Below, in pieces: positions 59,437 through 64,000 of a stretch of 64,000 nt of DNA (positions are counted from its first letter, which is position 1; each line of letters starts with the position of its first letter). Where the stretch lies: assembly GCF_010731735.1 (NCBI RefSeq), contig NZ_AP022588.1, forward strand, positions 5,704,001 through 5,768,000, in the 5' to 3' direction. The notes beneath the pieces are model-generated. The model worked only from the letters and a program-made list of their open reading frames with translations. It was not told where the DNA came from and did no database searches. A program made the translations under genes and the position numbers. The stretch is from Mycolicibacterium sediminis. GTDB lineage: Bacteria; Actinomycetota; Actinomycetes; Mycobacteriales; Mycobacteriaceae.

Positions 59437-60150
59437 CTACAGGGGTACGCAGACGGTGGTCATGATCTTGTCGGCCAGCGTCTGACGCTTGGCGTCCCAC
59501 AGCGGGAACAGGTAGCCGATGTAGCAGATGATGCCGTCGACGACGTGGGCGATCTGACGCACGATCGACGGGCCGAATCCGATGGGCTGCCAGGTCTTCT
59601 CGCTGACGACCTTGAACTTCATCACGGACTTGCCGACGCTCGACCCCGTGGTGCCCTGCCGGTACCCGTAGTTCCAGACGACGTAGGCGAGGGCCGCGAT
59701 GTAGGTGACGGCGACCGCCAGGATGCCGACGCCCGAGTAGCTGGAAGAGCAGTAGATCTCGTAGCCGGTCGAGCTGGTGACGCAGTCGTTGTCACCGGTG
59801 GCGATCGCGATGCCCTGTCCGATGCCGGCCAGGATCGCCGCGGGCAGGGTGTCGATGATCCACGCCAGCACACGCGTGAACCACGGCGTGTAGGACTCCT
59901 TGGGCAGGACCTGGGCGGGAGCGCCGGGAGGCGGCGGGTAGCCGGCCTGGCCCGACGGCGGCGGCGGGTAGTTGCCCTGCGGCGGGGGCGGGTAGTTGCC
60001 CTGCGGCGGCGGCTGGTAGCCACCACCCTGCGGGGGTTGGTAGCCGCCACCCTGCGGGGGTTGGTAGCCGCCACCCTGCGGCGGCTGGTAGCCACCACCG
60101 GAGGGCGGTGGCGGCGGGTACTCACCGGGCGGTGATGGGGGTTGGGTCAT
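59437..60150 (-). CDS. Proline-rich RDD membrane protein (Pra-like), copy 2
   Basis: A 237-residue protein. The first ~85 residues are Pro/Gly/Gln/Tyr-rich, with four 8-residue repeats (GGGYQPPQ) then QGNYPPPP units. Residues about 95-237 are an RDD domain with three membrane helices starting SYTPWFTRVLAWIIDTLPAAI, the Arg-Asp pair being RVLAWIID. It is homologous to the M. tuberculosis proline-rich antigen Pra (Rv1078). The role is unknown; RDD proteins may transport small ions or anchor complexes. It is a tandem duplicate of the gene at 60243. Confidence 0.87.
   Translation of the reverse strand: MTQPPSPPGEYPPPPPSGGGYQPPQGGGYQPPQGGGYQPPQGGGYQPPPQGNYPPPPQGNYPPPPSGQAGYPPPPGAPAQVLPKESYTPWFTRVLAWIIDTLPAAILAGIGQGIAIATGDNDCVTSSTGYEIYCSSSYSGVGILAVAVTYIAALAYVVWNYGYRQGTTGSSVGKSVMKFKVVSEKTWQPIGFGPSIVRQIAHVVDGIICYIGYLFPLWDAKRQTLADKIMTTVCVPL
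60015..60110. repeat. 24-bp tandem repeats in Pra-like copy 2
   Basis: Four tandem 24-base units with GGTAGC at 60015, 60039, 60063 and 60087 encode the 8-residue repeat GGGYQPPQ on the minus strand. They lie inside the coding sequence and could vary in number by slippage. Confidence 0.8.
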
Positions 60151-60190
60151 GGTTCGTTCTCCTCGAGGTGGGGGGTGGAAGTCCGGAAGA

Positions 60191-60223
60191 CGCCGACCCC
60201 GCGGATGTCTCCGCGACCCGGCG
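60191..60223 (-). terminator. Hairpin between the two Pra-like genes
   Basis: CGCC...CGCGGA (60191-60205) pairs with TCCGCG...GGCG (60210-60223) with an internal loop and a TGTC terminal loop, 20 bases past the stop of the gene at 60243. It occupies the same relative place as the hairpin after the other copy, so it is likely part of the duplicated segment. Confidence 0.5.
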
Positions 60224-60242
60224 CCTCAGGTGGGGAGGTCTG

Positions 60243-60953
60243 CTAGAGGGGGACGCAGACGGTGGTCATGATCTTGTCGGCCAGTGTCTGACGCTTGGCG
60301 TCCCACAGTGGGAAGAGGTACCCGATGTAGCAGATGATCGCGTCGACGAAGTGTGCGATCTGGCGCACCACCGAGAGACCGAAACCGATTGGTTGCCAAG
60401 TCTTCTCGCTGACGACCTTGAACTTCATGATCGACTTGCCGATGCTCGAGCCCGTGGTGCCCTGCCGGTACCCGTAGTTCCACAGGACGTAGGCGAGCCC
60501 GATCAGGTTGGCGATGACGAGCGCCGCGACACCAAGGGTCGAGTTACCCGTCGCGCAGAAGTCCCCCATTTGATATTCGGAGGTATCGGTCACGCACACC
60601 GTCTCCTGCGTGGCCGCCTCGATGCCGTAGCCGATGCCGACGACGATCAGGAAGGGCACGTAGTCGATGAGCCATGCGAGCACGCGGGTGAACCACGGCG
60701 TGTAGGACTCCTTCGGCAGTGGCGCACCCGGCCCGCCGGGGACGTCCGATCCCGCGCCGGCGTAGCCGAACGACTGCGGCGGCGGGTAGCCGCCACCCTG
60801 CGGCGGAGGAGGTGGGGGGTAGCCGCCACCCTGCGGCGGAGGAGGTGGGGGGTAGCCGCCACCCTGCGGCGGAGGAGGTGGCGGGTAGCCACCACCCTGC
60901 GGCGGAGGCGGTGGCGGAAGGTTGCCCGGCGGAGGTGGCGGTTGATCGGTCAT
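60243..60953 (-). CDS. pra: Proline-rich RDD membrane protein (Pra-like), copy 1
   Basis: A 236-residue paralogue of the gene at 59437. The N-terminal ~75 residues carry four 11-residue repeats (GGGYPPPPPPQ); the RDD domain begins at SYTPWFTRVLAWLIDYVPFLI with three helices, and the C-terminal ~60 residues (SEKTWQPIGFGLSVVRQIAH to LADKIMTTVCVPL) are nearly identical in both copies. It is the likely counterpart of M. tuberculosis Pra, which lies between cbs and metB. A TTGACA sequence (61051-61046, minus strand) upstream may be a -35. The ATG at 60953 starts the protein. Confidence 0.88.
   Translation of the reverse strand: MTDQPPPPPGNLPPPPPPQGGGYPPPPPPQGGGYPPPPPPQGGGYPPPPPPQGGGYPPPQSFGYAGAGSDVPGGPGAPLPKESYTPWFTRVLAWLIDYVPFLIVVGIGYGIEAATQETVCVTDTSEYQMGDFCATGNSTLGVAALVIANLIGLAYVLWNYGYRQGTTGSSIGKSIMKFKVVSEKTWQPIGFGLSVVRQIAHFVDAIICYIGYLFPLWDAKRQTLADKIMTTVCVPL
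60784..60915. repeat. 33-bp tandem repeats in Pra-like copy 1
   Basis: Four 33-base units with GGGTAGC at 60784, 60817, 60850 and 60883 encode the 11-residue repeat GGGYPPPPPPQ. The unit length differs from the 24-base unit of the adjacent paralogue, so the two arrays expanded independently after duplication. Confidence 0.82.
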
Positions 60954-61118
60954 GTGCGCCTTCCCAGTGATCTTGAACCAAGCGGGTTCACCCTACCTGA
61001 GAAGTTGCTCGTAAAAGCGTACAAACTTCGAACTTTGTCACAGGCTGTCAAACCCGGCGATCCGCCCGGATGTGTTTGCCTGCGCGATGGCTCGCGCCCT
61101 ACGTCGGGAGACGGCGGG

Positions 61119-62513
61119 TCAGCGATGAACCTTGCCGTCGGACAGGAAGCCGAGTAGATCGTGGCGCGTCAGCACGCCGACGGGCTTGCCCTCCTCGACC
61201 ACCATCACCGCGTCGCACTCGCGCAGCGTCTTGGCCGCGGTGCTGACGAGTTCCCCGGCGCCGATGAGCGGCAACGGCGGCCCCATGTGCTTGGCGACCG
61301 CGTCGGCCAGCTTGGCCCGACCCTCGAAAACCGCTGAGAGAAGCTCGCGTTCGGAGACACTGCCCGACACCTCGCCGGCCATGACGGGCGGTTCGGCGCC
61401 GACGACCGGCATCTGGGATACGCCGTACTCACGGAGGATCCCGATGGCGTCGCGGACCGTCTCCGACGGATGGGTGTGGACGAGATCGGGTAGCGCGCCG
61501 GACTTTCCGCGCAGCACGTCGCCGACGGTCGGCTGCTCGAACGATCCGTCGAGACGGCTGCGCAGGAACCCGTAGGACGACATCCACGAGTCGTTGAAGA
61601 TCTTGGAGAGGTAGCCGCGTCCACCGTCGGGAAGAAGGACGACCACCACGGCGTCGGGTCCCTCGCGCTCGGCCACCCTGATCGCACCCACGGCCGCCAT
61701 GCCGCACGAACCGCCCACCAGGAGCGCCTCTTCGCGGGCGAGGCGCCGCGTCATCTCGAACGAGTCCGCGTCGGAGACCGCGATGATCTCGTCGGGCACC
61801 TCGGGGTCGTACGCCGACGGCCAGAAGTCCTCGCCGACGCCCTCCACCAGGTACGGCCGGCCGGTGCCGCCGGAGTAGACGGAGCCCTCCGGGTCGACGC
61901 CGATGATCTTCACCTTCCCGCCGGACACCTCCTTGAGGTATCGGCCGGTGCCGGTGATGGTGCCGCCGGTGCCGACGCCCGTGACGAAGTGGGTGACCTT
62001 GCCGTCGGTGTCGGCCCAGATCTCGGGGCCGGTGGTCTCGTAGTGGCTGGCCGGACCCATCGGGTTCGAGTACTGGTCGGGCTTCCAGGCGCCGTCGATC
62101 TCGGTGACGAGGCGATTGGAGACGCTGTAGTAGCTGTCCGGATCGTCCGGGGCCACGGCGGTCGGGCACACGACGACCTCGGCGCCGTACGCCCGCAACA
62201 CGTTTCGCTTGTCCTCGCTGACCTTGTCCGGGCACACGAAGATGCACTTGTACCCGCGCTGCTGCGCGACCAGCGCGAGGCCGACACCGGTGTTGCCGGA
62301 CGTCGGCTCGACGATCGTTCCGCCGGGCTTGAGTTCGCCGCTCGCCTCCGCCGCGTCGATCATCTTGATCGCGATGCGGTCCTTCGAGGAGCCGCCCGGG
62401 TTGAGGTATTCGACCTTGGCGGCGACGACGCCGGCCCCGTCGGGAACGACCGAGTTCAGCCGCACCAGGGGCGTGTTGCCGATGAGTTCACTGATGTGGC
62501 CTGCGATGCGCAT
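61119..62513 (-). CDS. cbs: Cystathionine beta-synthase
   Basis: A 464-residue PLP enzyme condensing serine and homocysteine to cystathionine (reverse transsulfuration). The PLP lysine is Lys44 in YLNPGGSSKDRIA; the substrate loop PTSGNTGVGLALVAQQRGY and the phosphate-binding VTGVGTGGTITGTGRYL follow. Residues about 340-464 are two CBS domains (VHTHPSETVRDAIGILREYG, LRECDAVMVVEEGKPVGVLT) for allosteric control, as in M. tuberculosis Rv1077. No heme-binding extension is present. The ATG at 62513 lies 29 bases after lipU on the same strand, so the two may be co-transcribed. Confidence 0.95.
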   Translation of the reverse strand: MRIAGHISELIGNTPLVRLNSVVPDGAGVVAAKVEYLNPGGSSKDRIAIKMIDAAEASGELKPGGTIVEPTSGNTGVGLALVAQQRGYKCIFVCPDKVSEDKRNVLRAYGAEVVVCPTAVAPDDPDSYYSVSNRLVTEIDGAWKPDQYSNPMGPASHYETTGPEIWADTDGKVTHFVTGVGTGGTITGTGRYLKEVSGGKVKIIGVDPEGSVYSGGTGRPYLVEGVGEDFWPSAYDPEVPDEIIAVSDADSFEMTRRLAREEALLVGGSCGMAAVGAIRVAEREGPDAVVVVLLPDGGRGYLSKIFNDSWMSSYGFLRSRLDGSFEQPTVGDVLRGKSGALPDLVHTHPSETVRDAIGILREYGVSQMPVVGAEPPVMAGEVSGSVSERELLSAVFEGRAKLADAVAKHMGPPLPLIGAGELVSTAAKTLRECDAVMVVEEGKPVGVLTRHDLLGFLSDGKVHR

Positions 62514-62542
62514 GCGTCCATCGTGTCAGGCTCGCCGAACGG

Positions 62543-63580
62543 TTACCAGGTGGCCTCTCGGATGTACTCCCCGATCTGCTTCAGCGAGCGCGTCGCTTCC
62601 TTCACCGCGGGCGCGCCGAGCTGGAAGACGTGCATCTGACCAGGCCAGATGTGAATCTCGACCGGCACGCCCGCCGCGGCCAGCATGTGCGCGGCCTTTC
62701 GGGCGTCGTTGAGCAGCACCTCGGATCCCGAGACGTGGATCAACGTGCGAGGCAGTCCGGGTTCGACGTGGTCGAGCGGTTCGTACAGCTCTTCGTGCTG
62801 CTTCTTGGCCGCGCGCTCCACCAGGTCGAGCAGCGCCTCGAACGCCTTCGGCGGGAACATCGCATCCGAGCGGAGGTTCGGGTGCTGGGACCGGCCGTCG
62901 TTGTCGAGTTCGAACAGCGGCGACATGGTCACGACCGCCGCAGGCAGCTCGTCCTCGAGGTGCAGCTTCTCGGCGAGCGCCAGTGACAGGTAACCACCGG
63001 CGGAGTCGCCGGCGAGGACGATCTGGTCGGGCTCATAACCCTTGAGCCGCAACCACTTGTAGGCGTCGTAGCAGTCGTCGAGCGCCTGGCCGATCGAGTG
63101 CTTGGGGATCATCCGGTAGTCGACCACCAGCACCGGGCTGTCCGCGAACCCGGACAGCGCCGTCACCAGCCGGCCGTGGGTGTTGGCGCCACAGGTCAGG
63201 AACGCGCCGCCGTGCATGTAGAGCACGATGCTGCGTTTGCCGTCGGCGGGCAGCACGCCCGCGGCACGGACCATCTGGGCGGTGCAGTTGGGCAGGCCGA
63301 TGGTCGCGCGAACGGTTCCCGGGGCCGGGCGCAACACCCGCGCGGCGACGTCCAGGACGCCCCATGGCCAGGGCAGACGCGGAGCCAGGCTACCGATCTT
63401 CAACGTTGGCCGAATTGTCATCATCGCGCCGAGAGCAAACAGTCTGCCCGCCACGCTCGGGCCGTCCTCGACGACCTCCAACGGGGCACCGTCGCTGACC
63501 GGGAAGCGCCGCGGTTTATGCGCTCGACCACTGCCGATACGCGGAGCAGCCGTGCCGTGAACCTTGCTCGGTGCCGTCAT
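62543..63580 (-). CDS. lipU: Lipase/esterase LipU, hormone-sensitive-lipase family
   Basis: A 345-residue alpha/beta hydrolase of family IV. The HGGAF oxyanion motif (123-127, LYMHGGAFLTCG) and nucleophile GDSAGGY (Ser193), plus the C-terminal His in WPGQMHVFQLG, mark an HSL-like esterase. It is homologous to M. tuberculosis LipU (Rv1076), an acyl-ester hydrolase. The ATG at 63580 has GGAAG upstream; GTG codons at 63586 and 63589 are alternatives. It is divergent from the GDSL-like gene, with a 195-base space between. Confidence 0.9.
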   Translation of the reverse strand: MTAPSKVHGTAAPRIGSGRAHKPRRFPVSDGAPLEVVEDGPSVAGRLFALGAMMTIRPTLKIGSLAPRLPWPWGVLDVAARVLRPAPGTVRATIGLPNCTAQMVRAAGVLPADGKRSIVLYMHGGAFLTCGANTHGRLVTALSGFADSPVLVVDYRMIPKHSIGQALDDCYDAYKWLRLKGYEPDQIVLAGDSAGGYLSLALAEKLHLEDELPAAVVTMSPLFELDNDGRSQHPNLRSDAMFPPKAFEALLDLVERAAKKQHEELYEPLDHVEPGLPRTLIHVSGSEVLLNDARKAAHMLAAAGVPVEIHIWPGQMHVFQLGAPAVKEATRSLKQIGEYIREATW

Positions 63581-63775
63581 CGCCACCACTTCCTACGCCG
63601 TTGTAGTACCCGGTGCCTGCTACTGCTTAGCCAGCCCAGGTAACTTAGCTTGACATCGCGGGTTTCGTTCGACAATCACGCGAACCCGATTGGTACCGGA
63701 CTTGATACCGCACCGTGACCGCCGAACGGCCGTAGCCACGCGGGTAACCATCCGACTTCCGCTTAAACTGGCGTC

Positions 63776-64000
63776 GTGGGCATCCGTGCACGCCGCCGGT
63801 CGACCGTCGTCTTTGCGGCGGCGGCGACACTCGCGTCGACGGGTTACCTCGGCGCCCGCAACCTGCTGAGCGGTCAAGCCGACCAGGCCCGCCAGATCAT
63901 CCCGAAGTCCTGGGAGGTTCCGCCGCGCGCCGACGGCGTCTACTCCCCCACGGGCGGCCCGGTCGAGAAGTGGCACCGCGGGGTGCACTTCGACCTGCAC
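63776..64000 (+). CDS. SGNH/GDSL-type hydrolase, 3' end beyond window
   Basis: The first 75 residues of a protein continuing past the right edge. It begins GIRARRRSTVVFAAAATLAS, a signal peptide or anchor, and then GYLGARNLLSGQADQARQII, consistent with the M. tuberculosis Rv1075c type, described as a GDSL esterase. The GTG at 63776 lies six bases after a TAAACT -10 (63764-63769), so it is probably leaderless. The catalytic part is not in the window; the identity rests on synteny with lipU and on N-terminal resemblance. Confidence 0.7.
   Translation, partial: MGIRARRRSTVVFAAAATLASTGYLGARNLLSGQADQARQIIPKSWEVPPRADGVYSPTGGPVEKWHRGVHFDLH

Noticed and set aside
60784..60915. Regularly spaced 33-bp repeats, CRISPR-like at first sight
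   Set aside because: There are no unique spacers; the units are contiguous, in frame and encode GGGYPPPPPPQ in a Pra-like protein.
63650..63676. TTGACA followed by GACAAT, promoter-like, upstream of the GDSL-type gene
   Set aside because: The spacing between the hexamers is 15 bases, and a better -10 (TAAACT) sits six bases before the start codon, so it was not listed as a promoter.

Overview
The window is high-GC actinobacterial chromosome and almost certainly comes from a Mycolicibacterium-type (fast-growing) mycobacterium. Gene content and order from about 21 kb to the right end match, in inverted orientation, the M. tuberculosis block I recall as Rv1112 to Rv1075c: ychF, Rv1111c-like, ispH, Rv1109c-like, xseA-xseB, a 3beta-hydroxysteroid dehydrogenase, an AI-2E-type permease, glpX, fum, a polysaccharide deacetylase, phoH2 with its small upstream partner, desA2, glyA, coaA, a short-chain Z-prenyl synthase, a hemolysin-III protein, mca, greA, metB, pra, cbs, lipU and a GDSL-type protein. 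No insertion sequence, prophage, CRISPR array, rRNA or tRNA was recognised. M. tuberculosis gene numbers are from memory, not from a search.

Layout. 1-21 kb is more accessory: the N-terminal part of a thiolase facing a GntR regulator, a KstR-boxed membrane protein (DUF3556 type), DoxX, TetR, a degenerate WS/DGAT-like protein, an SDR, several alpha/beta hydrolases, an orphan Mce-associated membrane-protein pair, a 972-residue kinase/aminotransferase fusion, small secreted proteins, and a KmtR-like sensor co-transcribed with a cation-diffusion exporter. 21-28 kb is core housekeeping (YchF, IspH, exonuclease VII) plus the KstR-boxed 3beta-HSD. 28.4-34.8 kb is an island-like operon of two tandem S1 sulfatases, a HAD phosphatase and a formylglycine-generating enzyme, with a divergent MgtC and a downstream epimerase. 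34.8-48.4 kb carries central metabolism and stress genes. 48.5-51 kb holds three membrane proteins of unknown role. 51-64 kb is core again: prenyl synthase, thiol metabolism (mca, metB, cbs), greA, duplicated proline-rich RDD proteins and lipU.

How the parts fit together. Two sites matching the KstR consensus (TnnAACnnGTTnnA) tie the DUF3556 protein and the 3beta-HSD to sterol catabolism, and a ketosteroid-isomerase-like protein lies elsewhere in the window. The sulfatase pair carries Cys-Thr-Ala-Gly-Arg maturation motifs, and the matching FGE is encoded in the same operon. metB and cbs lie close together and serve methionine/cysteine interconversion, while mca uses mycothiol. Intergenic spaces hold recurring hairpin elements: three copies of a ~59 bp element at 4.0, 4.2 and 19.3 kb, two copies of another ~59 bp element between convergent genes at 40.1 and 48.5 kb, and single inverted repeats at 13.6 and 32.6 kb. 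Many starts look leaderless, with a TAnnnT-like -10 six to eight bases before the start codon, as is common in mycobacteria.
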